From Paenibacillus amylolyticus (GTDB taxonomy: Bacteria > Bacillota > Bacilli > Paenibacillales > Paenibacillaceae): 64,000 nucleotides of DNA. The stretch covers positions 1,364,001 to 1,428,000 of the forward strand of contig NZ_CP121451.1 of the NCBI RefSeq assembly GCF_029689945.1. The letters are read 5' to 3'. The notes under the pieces are model-generated. The model was not told the DNA's origin. It ran no database searches and was given only the letters and a program-made list of their open reading frames with translations. Both the position numbers and the translations under genes were made by a program. Shown in pieces: positions 17,925-28,641 of the stretch (position 1 is the first letter of the stretch; the number at the start of each line of letters is the position of its first letter).

Positions 17925-18830
17925 TAAAGGAAACCCTCGCCTGCAGCGCTAACGAACCTGAGACAGCTTATTGGGGGAATAATCGGAAAAATAAATCCTA
18001 ACGAATCTCAGTAACGTTATCCTTCGGAAAAGTAGCTATTTAGCTCGAAAACGGAGCAAACTAGGCACAATAGCGTCTCTGAGATTCGTTAGATATTAGA
18101 TCCACGCTAAAAGGGGCAATTAACGTGTATCAGGTTCGTTAGAATGGGGTACAGCAGATGGTGGCTCTCTTGCAGGTAGGTTGGATAGGGATGCAACTGT
18201 GTGCAGCTCCCAGCACGCAGTACCCTGCTTCATGACGAGGGTGGTCAGCCCTCAAAGAAACCCTCGCCCGCAAGCGCTAACGAATCTGAGACACCCTATT
18301 GGGGAGATAATCGGAACAATAAATTCTAACGAATCTCAGTAACGTTATCCTTCGGAAAAATAGCTATTTAGCTCGAAAAAGGAGCAAACTAGGTACAATA
18401 GCATCTCTGAGATTCGTTAGATATTAGATCCACGCTAAAAGGGGCAATTAACGTGTATCAGGTTCGTTAAAGTGGAGTAAACAGTGGAAGGCTCGCTTGC
18501 AGGTAGGGTGGATAGGGATGCCACTGCGTGTAGCTCCCAACACGCAGTGGCCTGCTTCATGACGAGGGTGGTCAGCCCTCAAAGAAACACTAGCCCCCAG
18601 CGCTAACGAACCTGAGACAGCTTATTGGGGGAATAATCGGAACAATAAATTCTAACGAATCTCAGTAACGTTATCCTTCGGAAAAGTAGCCATTTAGCTC
18701 GAAAAAGGATCAAAATAGGCACAATAGTGACTCTGAGATTCGTTAGATATTAGATCCATGCTGAAAGAGTCAATTAACGTGTGACAGATTCGTTAGAATG
18801 GAGTACAGCAGTGGAATCTATTTTCCGTAC
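17925..18830. repeat. Three tandem copies of fold-back repeat family 2 (period about 327 bp)
   Basis: Each copy holds four sites in fixed order. In copy 1 they are A CTAACGAACCTGA (17949-17961), B CTAACGAATCTCAG (17998-18011), C CTGAGATTCGTTAG (18079-18092) and D TCAGGTTCGTTAG (18130-18142). C is the exact reverse complement of B, and D of A, so the unit folds into a nested hairpin. Copies 2 and 3 start at A sites 18277 and 18603. The copies are nearly identical between A and D and well conserved between units. No ORF spans them. A divergent single copy lies at 33893. Confidence 0.85.
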
Positions 18831-19175
18831 GTCGAAGTGTCGAAATCCATTGAAGTCCACAACGAGTGAGTTTCATAGATGCCATATCTCTAAAGTGATA
18901 GCATGGCGTTGGAAGTGTTGGCGGTATGAATATACTTGTGTGGCAGAGTATTTGCATATAGAAGCTGTACCCAGTGTAGTATTAAAGACTAGCAGTAGCA
19001 CCGTGCCCAAGAAGCTAATATTAGTCCAAGTGTGTATATATGAGTGCACAGTCAGCAGCGTGAATGGTGGTAGAGGCGAGGAAGCTAACACGGTTCGGTT
19101 CTAGAGTTGTTTACGGTTTAGGAGTCTACGACTGGAAAGGTTCTTAATCTGTATCTTTGTGCAGGGTGGGGCGCT
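18831..19175. other. Non-coding interval, nothing recognised
   Basis: The interval between the triple repeat and the leucine dehydrogenase gene has no ORF with a ribosome site, no clear terminator and no recognised RNA. Confidence 0.5.
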
Positions 19176-20388
19176 TTATCTCTTACGGCCTGCCCGGAGG
19201 ATGGTTTCTGCCAGCCGATCCGCTGCATCGGCTGTGGAGATTGCAGATTGCGCAGCTTCTGCGTATACCTTGCTTAGCGTGCCTGCAATCCCCGCCACCT
19301 TTTGGCGGATCAGGTCAGGCCCGGCGCCTTCCAGCTCGAAGGCGGTGGATATGATTCCGCCTGCGTTGAGCACGTAATCAGGCGCGTACAGGATGCCGCG
19401 CGCCTGCATGCGGCCTGCAACCAGCTGTCCTTCACTCAGCTGGTTGTTGGCCGCCCCGGCAACGATGGAGCAGCGCAGCTCCTCCACCGTTGCCGGGGCA
19501 ATACGCCCCCAGGGCACAGGGGGCGAAGACCGTGCAGTCAGCGGCGTGAATATGGGCCGGATCGGCCGAAATGGCGCCGCTGAACTGCACAAGGGCACGT
19601 TGTACACGCTCCGGTACAACGTCTGCCACAATGAGCCGTGCCCCGGCTGCATGCAGGTAACGGCACAGGGCATGCCCGACCTTGCCCAGTCCCTGGACGG
19701 CAACGGGAATGCCCTGCAAAGATGCAATGCCTTGCTGGCGCAGCGAGGTCACAATGCCGATGTGTACGCCGTAGGCGGTCATCTCGGCAGTGAAATCATC
19801 CTGCGCCCCAAGCGAACCGGTGGTGTCCGTCACATGTGTGGTCTCCATTCGGATCTGGTCCATGTCTGTCGCCGTGGTACCCAGATCAAGACCGGTCACG
19901 TACCGCCCGTTCAGCCGCTCCAGACAACGACCGAGTGCGCGAAAGCGCTGCGCTCGCCCGGATACGTCTGTATCCGGGCTCCCATCCATATGATGTGTCA
20001 CATCATTGGCGACAACTTCCCGTTCCCCGCCAGCGGCCTTTCGTTGCTCTACCCCTGAATCTCCAGCGACCGGAGCACCACGAACAGACCCATAACTATC
20101 CTCATCCGGTGCTGTATTCTTTGCAAAAGGTACATCCCATATGACCACTTTACCGCCGCCATACGGCAGTCCGGAGATAGCGTTTTTGTACGTCATGCCC
20201 TTGGCAAGCTTCACCGCGTCCCGAACAGCCTCTTCCTCGGACGCATACGTCCAGTAGCGGCATCCGCCAAGCGCAGGTCCAAGGGACGTGTTATGAATGG
20301 CAATGATCGCTCTCAATCCGCTATCTGCATCATGGCAAAAAATGAGTTCCTCCATGCCTTCCCGCTCCATCTCCTGCCATAGCTGCAC
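19176..20388 (-). CDS. Leucine (branched-chain amino acid) dehydrogenase, one frameshift and one unusual insertion
   Basis: Family motifs are clear: SGLRAIIAIHNTSLGPALGG, GMTYKNAISGLPYGGGKV with both active-site Lys residues, LNGRYVTGLDLGTT, the NAD-binding VAVQGLGKVG, and APDYVLNAGGI. The enzyme deaminates leucine, valine and isoleucine to the 2-oxo acids with NAD+. GTG 20388 is chosen because it aligns with the family start and follows AGGGGGG. Two oddities: about 55-60 hydrophilic residues (AKNTAPDEDSYGSVRG onward) are inserted after GGGKVVIWDVPF, making about 403 aa against the usual 364; and the frame shifts at the CCCCC run 19506-19510, where one base less or two more restores AATVEEL-type sequence and SIVAGAANNQL. 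Confidence 0.8.
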
Positions 20389-20520
20389 TGATGGTTCCCC
20401 CCTTTTGTTGTGACCCATCCATCCTGGTTCTGACCCGTTATTCTGTGCGATCGTGCTCGGCGTTATGATGATACAGCATATTCACAGGCACCGGTTTTCG
20501 ACCCTGGGACCTCCGCCGGG

Positions 20521-20549
20521 TTGATAATCGGTACAAACGGTTCTATAAT
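20521..20549 (+). promoter_or_regulatory. SigA-type promoter for the UPF0316 gene
   Basis: TTGATA (20521-20526) and a perfect TATAAT (20544-20549) are 17 bases apart. The leader to the coding start is about 180 bases. Confidence 0.75.
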
Positions 20550-20735
20550 GGCAGTTCCAGTATGCCAGAGAGCAGAGAATACCTACGGATTTACATCCAA
20601 CCGTTTAGAATGAGGGTATAACGTCCAATGATGGAGATAGAGCGAACGTGCAGGAAACGCAGATGAAACGAACTCGTCGAGTAGATGCAGCAAAGGGCCA
20701 TTTCCGTTGCGAAGGCCAGGAAAGAGGGATTGCGA

Positions 20736-21251
20736 TTGTTTAAAATATTGATATTTATCTTTTTGATCCAGATTGTGTACGTATCGGCGTATACACTTCG
20801 GATGATTCTGACACTCAAAGGACAGAAATATATCGCTGCACTGATCAGCATGGGTGAGATTGTGATCTATGTACTTGGTCTGAATCTGGTTCTCAAATAT
20901 CTAACCCAGCCTTCTGCCTTAATCGTTTATGCGGTGGGTTACGGACTCGGTGTTTTGCTTGGAGCCTGGATTGAAGAGAAGATTGCACTCGGTTACGTTA
21001 CCGTTAAAGTTATCTGTAACCAGATGGGCGGCAATGTCGCGAATGCCCTGCGGGATAAAGGGTACGGTGTTACTGCGTGGGTGGGCAGTGGACGTGACGG
21101 GGATCGGCTTGTGATGGAGATTCTGGCGAAACGCAAAAACCAGAAACTGCTCTATCAGACGATTCTCGATCTGGACCCCAAAGCATTTGTCATTACCGTG
21201 GAGCCCAAACAGTTCCATGGCGGCTTCTGGACACGTTCCATCAAAAAGTAA
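20736..21251 (+). CDS. UPF0316 (DUF2179) membrane protein, 171 aa
   Basis: Three membrane spans (about residues 1-20, 35-60 and 62-80) precede a cytoplasmic DUF2179 domain (GYGVTAWVGSGRDGDRLVMEILAKRK, then DPKAFVITVEPKQFHGGFW). The family is widespread in Firmicutes and has no proven function; DUF2179 is suspected to bind a small ligand. I chose TTG 20736 (GAGGG seven bases upstream; the protein then begins at the first span). A longer version from ATG 20685 has no ribosome site. Confidence 0.75.
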   Translation: MFKILIFIFLIQIVYVSAYTLRMILTLKGQKYIAALISMGEIVIYVLGLNLVLKYLTQPSALIVYAVGYGLGVLLGAWIEEKIALGYVTVKVICNQMGGNVANALRDKGYGVTAWVGSGRDGDRLVMEILAKRKNQKLLYQTILDLDPKAFVITVEPKQFHGGFWTRSIKK

Positions 21252-21256
21252 AATCG

Positions 21257-21290
21257 AGCAGGTCTGCAGCAGATGCAGTCCTGCTTTTTT
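21257..21290 (+). terminator. Rho-independent terminator
   Basis: AGCAGG and CCTGCT enclose a second inner stem (CTGCA/TGCAG) and are followed by TTTTTT, six bases after the UPF0316 stop. Confidence 0.85.
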
Positions 21291-21540
21291 AATTTCAATA
21301 TATCCGACATCCTCTTACTGCCGCGATATATCCCTAAAACTTTACTCCTTAAGTTAACTATGTACGATTCAAGGTTGCTTCCAGTATAATCCCAAGCTAC
21401 ATCCGCATTTCCGCCTACATGTGAGATAGGGATTATTGTTGTAATCGCTTCCAACATCTACAGTGAGAACATGTCCTTCGTAATCTGTCATGGCAGCGAT
21501 GGACGAATGTACTCATTATATATCAGGAGGAATGGATTTA

Positions 21541-22967
21541 ATGAAAACGACATTTCGAAGCTGGTGCAGCACAGCCTTGGCGATAACGTTGGGGCTAACC
21601 TTATTGTCCGGACCGGCAAGTGTGCAGGCAGCGGGCAACGCAGACTACAATCTCACAGGCTTCTCCCAAGGGAACGCGGGCGGCGGTATCGTCAGCGAAT
21701 CGAACACAGCCACGTATAAGAAAGTGTATAACGCGACCGATCTGGCACTGGCACTGAAAAGAACTCGGGTGTCAAAGTCGTTGAGATCATGAACGATCTG
21801 AATCTGGGATGGAATGAAATTCCGAGTGCAGCGCAGACTTCGCCGTTTGCCAAGCATAATGACGCGCTGACGCATCCCGTATTGAAACAGACAGGTGTCA
21901 GCAAGCTCACGATTGACGGTTTCAATGGACTTACCATTTTCTCCGCCAACGGCTCCAAAATCAAACACGCTGCGATCAGCGTGAAACGAAGCTCCAACGT
22001 CATCATCCGCAACCTGGAATTCGATGAGTTATGGGAATGGGATGAATCCACCAAGGGCGATTACGACAAGAATGATTGGGATTACATCACCCTGGAGGAG
22101 AACAGTAACGTATGGATTGATCACTGCACCTTTAATAAAGCCTATGACGGAGTCATTGATTCAAAAAAAGGAACCAGTGGCGTGACCATCTCCTGGTCCC
22201 TCTTCAAAGGGGATGACGGCAGCTCGAACAGCTGGGTGACCCAGCAAATTAACGAATTGGAAGCGAATAAGGCTTCCTATCCCATGTACAACTATCTGCG
22301 CAGCAGTGCCGTAGGTCTTAGCAAAGCGGACATTATCGCCATCTCGGGACCGCAAAAGAAAGGGCATCTGGTCGGTTCGACCAGCCTGGAATCGGCTAAT
22401 GCCAATCTGTCCATGACGCTGCACCATAATCTCTACAAAGATATTCAGGACCGGATGCCACGTCTGCGTGGAGGAAACGCACATGCGTATAACATCGTCA
22501 TGGATGCAACAGGGGCACGTGCTGCTAAAGCCAAGATCACAACGGCGATGGCAACAGCAATTGCGTCCAAAGGTTATAAGTTCGATATCATTGGCAATGG
22601 GGCAATCTCTACGGAGAGCGGAGCTGTATTGGTGGAGAAATCAGTCATTAAGGACGTGCTGTATCCTGTTCGCAACAATCAGACTGACCCGGCAGATCCA
22701 ACCTATACCGGCAAAATCAGAGTGACCGATACGATGTATTCTTTGGATGGAAGCTCCTTCCGTGGCAGCAGTGATACATCGGGCAGTCCGCTGGCGCCAA
22801 TCCCGGCCGTGGTAAAATCATTCTCCTGGAACGGCTTCTCGACACTCCCATACAGCTATACCACGGATGATCCATCCACGTTGAATGCACGCCTCACAGC
22901 ATCCAATGGCGCGGGTTCAGGCAAATTGACGTGGTCCAAGGATAATTGGTTGAAGACGAGTTATTAA
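21541..22967 (+). CDS. Secreted pectate lyase, polysaccharide lyase family 1, one frameshift
   Basis: AGGAGG lies ten bases before ATG 21541. A signal peptide ends near SVQA/AGNADYN. The family 1 motifs are present: VIIRNLEFDELWEWDE, WIDHCTFNKAYDGVIDSKKG with calcium ligands, and RMPRLRGGNAHAYN with the catalytic Arg. The enzyme cleaves polygalacturonate by beta-elimination outside the cell. The frame breaks at the AAAA run 21757-21760; one more A restores LALKKNSGVKVVEIMNDL and gives 475 aa. Confidence 0.88.
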
Positions 22968-23071
22968 GGATCTGTGTAATTCGGTTTTGGGGCAGAGGGA
23001 GAACCCTGTACCGTTTGTACTTCCGGAACGATTCCGGGTTCTGGATAAGAGGGTTAGCTTTCCGATATAAC

Positions 23072-23112
23072 AAAGAGTGCTCCTGCAGCCTTCATGGCCG
23101 GGAGCACTCTTT
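23072..23112. terminator. Bidirectional terminator
   Basis: AAAGAGTGCTCC and GGAGCACTCTTT are perfect inverted repeats. It serves both the pectate lyase gene and the convergent lacI-type gene ending at 23126. Confidence 0.85.
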
Positions 23113-23125
23113 TATCCATCAATGA

Positions 23126-24136
23126 TCAATTGGGCACTGCACTCACCGAGTCACGATAGATGATATTGCCTTTTACATGAACACGGCCGAAACTGCGGTT
23201 TGGGTTGTCGACCTTTTTAAGCATCGACTGGACTGCCGTGCGCGCCATCTGTTCCACATCCACTTCGACGGTTGTCAGCTTGGGATCGGAGAGCATGGCA
23301 TAGATATCATTATCAAAACCAACAACAGAACATTGGCCTGGCACCTGAATATCCATGGAAGTCAGTTTTTGAACGAGCAGATGAGCGACCTGATCACAGT
23401 TGCATACAAAGGCCGTTGGTAGCTGCTCAGGCAGATCAATCTCAATAAACGTACCTCGTTCATCCCGATCATTCAGAACCAGATCCGGATTCATTGGCAA
23501 GCGATGTTCCAGCAAGGATTTGTAATACCCGAGGAATCGGTCCTGGATACTGCTCGTTGAATACAGGTTCCCTACATAAGCAATGTTACGGTGGCCCTGC
23601 TGAACCAGATAATTCGTCAGCTCATAGGCAGCGTAGAAGTTATCGGTAACGACGGAATCAATGTCGGAATGTTCATCGTAGAAGTCGAGAAACATTTTGG
23701 GAACTTCCATTGATCGCACCAGTTCAATATACTCTTTGCTGATCTGTCCGAGCACGATGAAACCATCGACCTTGTTGTCGCTGTATAGCTTGGGCAGTGT
23801 TAGTTCTTCCTCATCCTCCACATTCAGAATGTGCAGAATACCGTAGTAGCCCTGTTCCTCCAGATGTTTCGTAATGCGCTGGAACACGCGTACATAGAAC
23901 GATTGCGTAGGTCCGGTAAAACGCTCCGGGATAATTACGCCAATATTATGGGTTAAGCCTTCCTTCATCGAACGGGCAGCGGCATTATAACGATAGCCCA
24001 TTTCAATAGCAAGCACTTTAATTTTTTCTTTTAATTCGCCACTCACGCCATCTTTATCATTCAACGCTTTCGAGACGGTCACACTGCTGACCCCGAGCCT
24101 GTCGGCGATATCCCGCATGGTGATATTGTTCTTCAG
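23126..24136 (-). CDS. LacI-family transcriptional regulator, 336 aa
   Basis: The N-terminal helix-turn-helix and hinge (MRDIADRLGVSSVTVSKALNDKDGVS) are followed by a periplasmic-binding-protein-like sugar domain (HNIGVIIPERF, DGFIVLGQ, VVGFDNDIYAMLSDPKLTTVEVD). The start is likely CTG 24136 (AAGGAGG seven bases upstream, then KNNITMRDIA); a longer frame begins at 24214 but without a ribosome site. It is the last gene of the epimerase/GH130 operon and probably controls the whole mannan locus through the AAGTTA-type palindromes at 26961 and 27098, with a mannosyl sugar as inducer (inference). Confidence 0.85.
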   Translation of the reverse strand: MKNNITMRDIADRLGVSSVTVSKALNDKDGVSGELKEKIKVLAIEMGYRYNAAARSMKEGLTHNIGVIIPERFTGPTQSFYVRVFQRITKHLEEQGYYGILHILNVEDEEELTLPKLYSDNKVDGFIVLGQISKEYIELVRSMEVPKMFLDFYDEHSDIDSVVTDNFYAAYELTNYLVQQGHRNIAYVGNLYSTSSIQDRFLGYYKSLLEHRLPMNPDLVLNDRDERGTFIEIDLPEQLPTAFVCNCDQVAHLLVQKLTSMDIQVPGQCSVVGFDNDIYAMLSDPKLTTVEVDVEQMARTAVQSMLKKVDNPNRSFGRVHVKGNIIYRDSVSAVPN

Positions 24137-24321
24137 TATGGTCGCCTCCTTCAAGCCGGTATAGGCACAATGTGCTGTCACTATGATGAGTGCTTTCCTC
24201 CAACATAATAACAATCCATATCAGTATACATCGTTACCCACTTGGAATAAAGCCATTCTGGCTGTTGTTTCGCTAATTTTCAGCACATGGCAGGTTTCCC
24301 TGAGAGGACGTTCTACCGATG

Positions 24322-25506
24322 TTACGTTAATTGTTTCTGAAGAAGCTTCTCATTCTGTTCAATCAGCTGACCCCGCTGGCTGGCACAGTCCAGGGAACGA
24401 TATGGATCGGCCGGTGTGTTGAACGTATAATCAACCAGTTTCTCCAGAGTGGTAGTTGCCACATGACAGCGGGTATCACTGGATGCGTAATAGATAAAGA
24501 CTTCTTCCTTCTCATTGACCACGGCACCGTTGCAGAAAATAACATTGGATACATCGCCTACACGTTCGTCGTCATAAGGGGCAATGAAATGGCCGCCGGG
24601 CTTGGCAATCATCCGCGTCGGATCATTCAGATCCGTTGCGAAAGTGTACAACACATAACGCAGCCCTGCTGCGGTGTTCCGAACCCCGTGAGCAATGTGA
24701 ATCCAGCCGCGATCCGTCTTGAGCGGAGCAGGGCCCTGGCCGTTTTTGACTTCGTAGACCGTATGATATTGCCGTTCATCAATAACCGTCTCTTCATGAA
24801 TGACCGGGTTCAGGATATCTTCACACAGACCGAAGGCGATACCGCCGCCGCTGCCCGTCGAGATGAATCCGTCCTGTGGACGAGTGTAGAAGGCATATTT
24901 TCCATCCACGAATTCCGGGTGCAATACGACATTGCGCTGTTGAGGAGAATTCGTTGTGATGTTGGGCAACCGTTCCCAGCTTATAAGATCTCGTGTACGG
25001 ACCAATCCAGCTTGTGCAACTGCACTGGATGTATCAAATGGAGGAGCCTCGGGGTCTTTGCGTTCAGAGCAATAGATGCCATAGATCCAGCCGTCTTCAT
25101 GTTGAACGAGGCGCATGTCATACTGATTGGTTTCCTCCGCATCGATATCATCCCAGACCAATGGTTTACCGGTGAAACGGAATCCGTCAATTCCATTATC
25201 GCTCTCGGCGAGCGCAAAGATCGATTTACGGTCCAATCCTTCCGTACGGATGACCATGACGTATTTGCCATTGAAATAGATGGCTCCCGGATTCAGTGTC
25301 GCATTAATGCCCAGACGTTCCATGAAATGCGGGTTGGTCGTCTCGTTCAGATCGAATCTCCAATGCAGCGGTATATGATGGCGAGTGATGACCGGGTATT
25401 GATACCGATCATATACGCCGTTGTAGAAAGAAGAATTGATCTCATTGGGGCGGGTAAGCAACTGCTCCTGTTTCTCCAGTAACTCCTTGTATTTCGGGTG
25501 TATCAT
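24322..25506 (-). CDS. GH130 subfamily 1 phosphorylase, likely 4-O-beta-D-mannosyl-D-glucose phosphorylase, 394 aa
   Basis: The five-bladed propeller family signature is seen in [69 protein letters not shown] and [14 protein letters not shown]. Length and motifs match subfamily 1, whose known members phosphorolyse mannosyl-glucose to mannose 1-phosphate and glucose in the cytoplasm. The gene overlaps the end of the epimerase gene by four bases, and that epimerase makes its substrate from cellobiose-type ends of glucomannan or mannobiose. Subfamily assignment is by length and motif recall, not by a search. Confidence 0.82.
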   Translation of the reverse strand: MIHPKYKELLEKQEQLLTRPNEINSSFYNGVYDRYQYPVITRHHIPLHWRFDLNETTNPHFMERLGINATLNPGAIYFNGKYVMVIRTEGLDRKSIFALAESDNGIDGFRFTGKPLVWDDIDAEETNQYDMRLVQHEDGWIYGIYCSERKDPEAPPFDTSSAVAQAGLVRTRDLISWERLPNITTNSPQQRNVVLHPEFVDGKYAFYTRPQDGFISTGSGGGIAFGLCEDILNPVIHEETVIDERQYHTVYEVKNGQGPAPLKTDRGWIHIAHGVRNTAAGLRYVLYTFATDLNDPTRMIAKPGGHFIAPYDDERVGDVSNVIFCNGAVVNEKEEVFIYYASSDTRCHVATTTLEKLVDYTFNTPADPYRSLDCASQRGQLIEQNEKLLQKQLT

Positions 25507-26693
25507 TCTGATCCCATCCTCTCGATTAGTTCAATACAGAATCTGCTATTGTGATATGGGCACTTCCACGGTCCGGCAATTTCGCTCTGATCTGGTGTTC
25601 CGTTCCCGTCCACCGACCAGTACCATTCTCCACCAGCGCGCTGATCAATAATATTCTCCTTCGTATAGCTCCACAGCCGTTCCACTCTCTCCAGAAATAG
25701 TGGATCCCCTGTACGCTGATACGCGTTATAGAAGCCAACCATCGCCTCTGCCTGAACCCACCAGATTCGCTTCTCATCGATATGTTCACCTTCTTGTTCA
25801 TTGAGCAGGGAACCGTCGGCATCCACAGCCACATTGGAGATGTTATAGGCGATATCTGTAACCATTGCCGCATACTCCGGATGTTGCTCCATCCCCAGAA
25901 CGTTCAGTGCTTCGTCGATCAGCCAGCTGGCTTCAATGTCATGTCCGAACGAACGCAGGTCAATGATGGACGCCCACTGTTTGTTGAAAAATACCCCGAG
26001 GAACTTGGTGTCTTGGTCATACACCCTTTCATATAAAATGCCGAGCAGGCGTTCCAGCGCCGCCTTCACTTGTTGATCCGGCCACACGCGATAGAGTGTG
26101 GTGTAGGCCTCTAACACATGGATATGCGTATTCATGGTGTAATCCGCAATTACTCCGTTTTCGCTCAGCATCTCGTTGGGCTGTTCCTTCCATGTGCGAT
26201 CAAATTGTTCCTTATATGCAGGCAGTTCTGCATCCAGACCTTTGTCCTCAATGAGAGCAAAAAGCGTTTTCGCAAGTTCCAATGCAGACACATCCCCGGT
26301 CGCACGATAGTACTCACTGAGGGAATACACGCCGAAGGATTGCGTATACACATGTTTGCTCGTGTCCAGTGCATCCCCTCGGTAATCCACCATCCAGTAC
26401 ATCCCGCCATGTTCGGTATCCATCATATAATCTGCGAGAAAACGATAGGCGTGCTCCGCGTGATCCCGCCATCTTTCGTTTCCGGTAACCCGATATGCCG
26501 CTGCAAAAGACCAGAGTTGCCGTGCCGTGGCGATCCCGCCTTTGGGTGCCTGCGGATTCACCTGAAGATCATTGCCAACCCAGCCGTAGAATCCACCGTG
26601 GGTTGTATCTTTAAGGTTGGACCAGAAGGGTAAAATCTGTTTTTCCCAATGCGCCTTGATTTCAGATTGGAGTTGGGATGTTGTTGTATTCAT
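25503..26693 (-). CDS. Cellobiose 2-epimerase (AGE superfamily), 396 aa
   Basis: The (alpha/alpha)6 barrel motifs are present: [69 protein letters not shown] and [12 protein letters not shown], with the catalytic His residues. The enzyme changes the reducing-end glucose of beta-1,4-linked disaccharides to mannose or back, e.g. mannobiose to mannosyl-glucose. ATG 26693 has AAGGAG ten bases upstream. It heads the minus-strand operon epimerase-GH130-lacI. Confidence 0.87.
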   Translation of the reverse strand: MNTTTSQLQSEIKAHWEKQILPFWSNLKDTTHGGFYGWVGNDLQVNPQAPKGGIATARQLWSFAAAYRVTGNERWRDHAEHAYRFLADYMMDTEHGGMYWMVDYRGDALDTSKHVYTQSFGVYSLSEYYRATGDVSALELAKTLFALIEDKGLDAELPAYKEQFDRTWKEQPNEMLSENGVIADYTMNTHIHVLEAYTTLYRVWPDQQVKAALERLLGILYERVYDQDTKFLGVFFNKQWASIIDLRSFGHDIEASWLIDEALNVLGMEQHPEYAAMVTDIAYNISNVAVDADGSLLNEQEGEHIDEKRIWWVQAEAMVGFYNAYQRTGDPLFLERVERLWSYTKENIIDQRAGGEWYWSVDGNGTPDQSEIAGPWKCPYHNSRFCIELIERMGSE

Positions 26694-26733
26694 AAGTGAG
26701 CGCTCCTTCAACGTGTTACATAAATCTTAAATT

Positions 26734-26954
26734 ATAAACGGACTAAAGAATATTTACATTGGCCACTCCGATGACAGAATAACCTTCCGATCGCTGTTAT
26801 CCCCAGATTTTTTAATTCCTTGTCATAAGGAGAAAATCCGGGGATAGCGTATGCTTCCGATGTAGCTTTCTTGCAGAAAGCTTGTAGGCGAACGCTCCGC
26901 TTCTTCAGGTTTTTTCTGTCCTCTCCGTTTCGTGTAAATGTTTAATCAATTTAT
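26734..26954 (+). repeat. Fold-back element, family 1, copy 2
   Basis: The ends are ATAAACGGACTAA (26734) and TTAATCAATTTAT (26942). The inside matches copy 1 closely: GACAGAATAACCTTCCGATCG, TGTTATCCCCAGATTTTTT, GCGTATGCTTCCGA and AGCTTTCTTGCAGAAAGCTTG. It lies between the epimerase gene and its likely control region, so it is probably transcribed as part of that leader. Confidence 0.75.
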
Positions 26955-26960
26955 ATATTT

Positions 26961-26976
26961 AAGTTAACGATAACTT
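26961..26976. promoter_or_regulatory. LacI-type operator 1
   Basis: AAGTTAACGATAACTT is a palindrome with a central CG, the form bound by LacI-family repressors. It lies on the epimerase side of the divergent control region. Confidence 0.65.
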
Positions 26977-27058
26977 TATAAATTAATTTTAGTGCGCTGA
27001 AAAACAGATGTCAACGAAATACCTCGTAATTTTTCTTGTTAGGTTATAAATAAATAAT

Positions 27059-27087
27059 TTGACACGTAAGCGTTACCATAATAGAAT
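27059..27087 (+). promoter_or_regulatory. SigA-type promoter of the mannan transporter operon
   Basis: TTGACA (27059-27064) and TAGAAT (27082-27087) are 17 bases apart. Transcription would begin near 27094, just before operator 2. Confidence 0.7.
27064..27078. promoter_or_regulatory. cre-like CcpA site within the promoter
   Basis: ACGTAAGCGTTACCA differs from the cre consensus WTGNAANCGNWNNCW at one fixed position. It lies between the -35 and -10 boxes, where CcpA would block the promoter when preferred sugars are present. Confidence 0.55.
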
Positions 27088-27097
27088 TCATTTTGTA

Positions 27098-27114
27098 ACC
27101 TTAACGATAACTTA
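27098..27114. promoter_or_regulatory. LacI-type operator 2
   Basis: ACCTTAACGATAACTTA shares TTAACGATAACTT with operator 1. It lies just downstream of the expected transcription start of the transporter operon, a repressing position. Confidence 0.65.
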
Positions 27115-27141
27115 ATTAAATTAAGAGAGGGGTCGAAACAA

Positions 27142-28454
27142 TTGAAAAAAAACAAAGGTTGGATGATGTTGCTGACGATGCTGCTCATCACTTCACTACT
27201 TGCTGCATGTTCATCCGGAGGTGGATCTTCGCAGGCAGGGGAGGAGATCAGTACAGATCCGGCAGATATCAAAGGTGAAATTACTGTTCTGACGCAACGG
27301 ACAGATATTGTGGATACGGTGTTCAAAGACTACGCAGCGGAGTTCAATAAGGAATACCCGGATGTTAAAGTGAACTTCCAGGCACTGGCTGATTATGAAG
27401 GGCAAGTAAAGATCCGTATGAGCACCAAAGATTATGGTGACGTACTGATGATCCCGACTAGTGTTCCGATCGCGGATATCCCGGACTTTTCGAGCCGCTC
27501 GGCACGTACGATGAACTGAAAGACAAATACACCGCGATTGAAGAACGTATGGTGGATGGTCAGGTATATGGTATCCCTACGGTCATCACGTTCTCGGGAA
27601 TTATCTATAACAAACAGGTATTCAAGGATGCCGGCATCAATGAAGTGCCTAAGACGCCTGAGCAATTCCAGGCAGCGCTCCAATTGGTGAAAGACAACAC
27701 CGATGCAATTCCTTTGTACACCAACTATGCATCCGGCTGGGCGCTGACACAATGGGAAGCAGACCTGCCGACCGTTGCGGGTAGCGTAGATTATGTGAAC
27801 GTGGACCAACCGAACACAGATGATAACTTTGTGCCTGGTCAGCCGCACTATGAACTGTACAAAGTGCTCTATGATGCAGCCAAGAATGGTCTGATTGAGA
27901 AGGACCCAACAACAACCGACTGGGAAAGCTCCAAAGCGGATCTGGCCAAAGGCAAAATCGCTACAATGGCACTTGGTTCTTGGGCGATTACACAGATCCA
28001 AGGGATGACGGATACACCAGACGATATTGGATTCCTACCATTCCCAACCAATGCAAGCGAAGTTGTGGTTCCGCTCTCCGCCGACTATAACATCGGCATG
28101 AACGTGAACAGTGAGAACAAACCTGCTGCCAAAGCCTGGATTGATTGGTTCCTGGTGAAATCGAACTACGCAGTTGAACAGGGCGGCGGTATGGATGCAG
28201 ACAAAAACGCGGAATTGCCACCAATTTTGGATCAATACAAAGACGTTAAATTCTCCACACTCACGCCTGCCAAAGAAGGCCAGGAAGGTCTCGTTGACAA
28301 GATTGATAACGAAGGTGAAATTGGCCTCTGGCAGCCTGACTTCAAGAAACGCATTATCGAAGCAGGTATCGGTAACCGCAAGGAATCGTATGACGATATC
28401 ATGAAAGATCTGAACGATAAGTGGGTAAAAGCACGAGCAGAACTCACGAAATAA
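27142..28454 (+). CDS. CUT1 sugar ABC transporter substrate-binding lipoprotein, one frameshift
   Basis: TTG 27142 follows AGAGAGGGG with nine bases of spacing. A lipoprotein signal ends in LLAACSSGG (lipid on Cys). The mature part is a family 1 solute-binding protein (GEITVLTQRTDIV..., PTVITFSGIIYNKQVFKDAGI, MALGSWAITQIQG). The frame breaks at the TTTT run 27487-27490; one more T restores IPDFFEPLGTYDELKDKY and gives 437 aa. It likely binds beta-mannooligosaccharides, judged from the enzymes in the same locus. Confidence 0.85.
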
Positions 28455-28641
28455 TGGGATTAACGTAAGTGGTCAGGTGGTGAACAGACTACGGGAGCAT
28501 GGATGGAAATCCATGTTGTATGGGGGCAAATGGTGTCTGAAGTTATGGTGCCGGATGCCTCCCCGGCAGTTGTTCAGCCAAATTTCCTGGACGGGATCTT
28601 TCGATATATAGGCGGGTTAACCGCTTGGAGGTGTGGAGAGC

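Noticed and set aside
17925..18830. CRISPR array
   Set aside because: The period of about 327 bases, nested inverted repeats and near-identical intervening sequence do not fit short repeats with unique spacers; there are no cas genes.
18781..19104. 107-residue plus-strand frame after the repeats
   Set aside because: It begins inside the third repeat unit, has no ribosome site and a random-looking composition.
24331..25482. 383-residue plus-strand frame opposite the GH130 subfamily 1 gene
   Set aside because: Shadow frame; the minus strand has the family motifs, a ribosome site and an overlapping neighbour.
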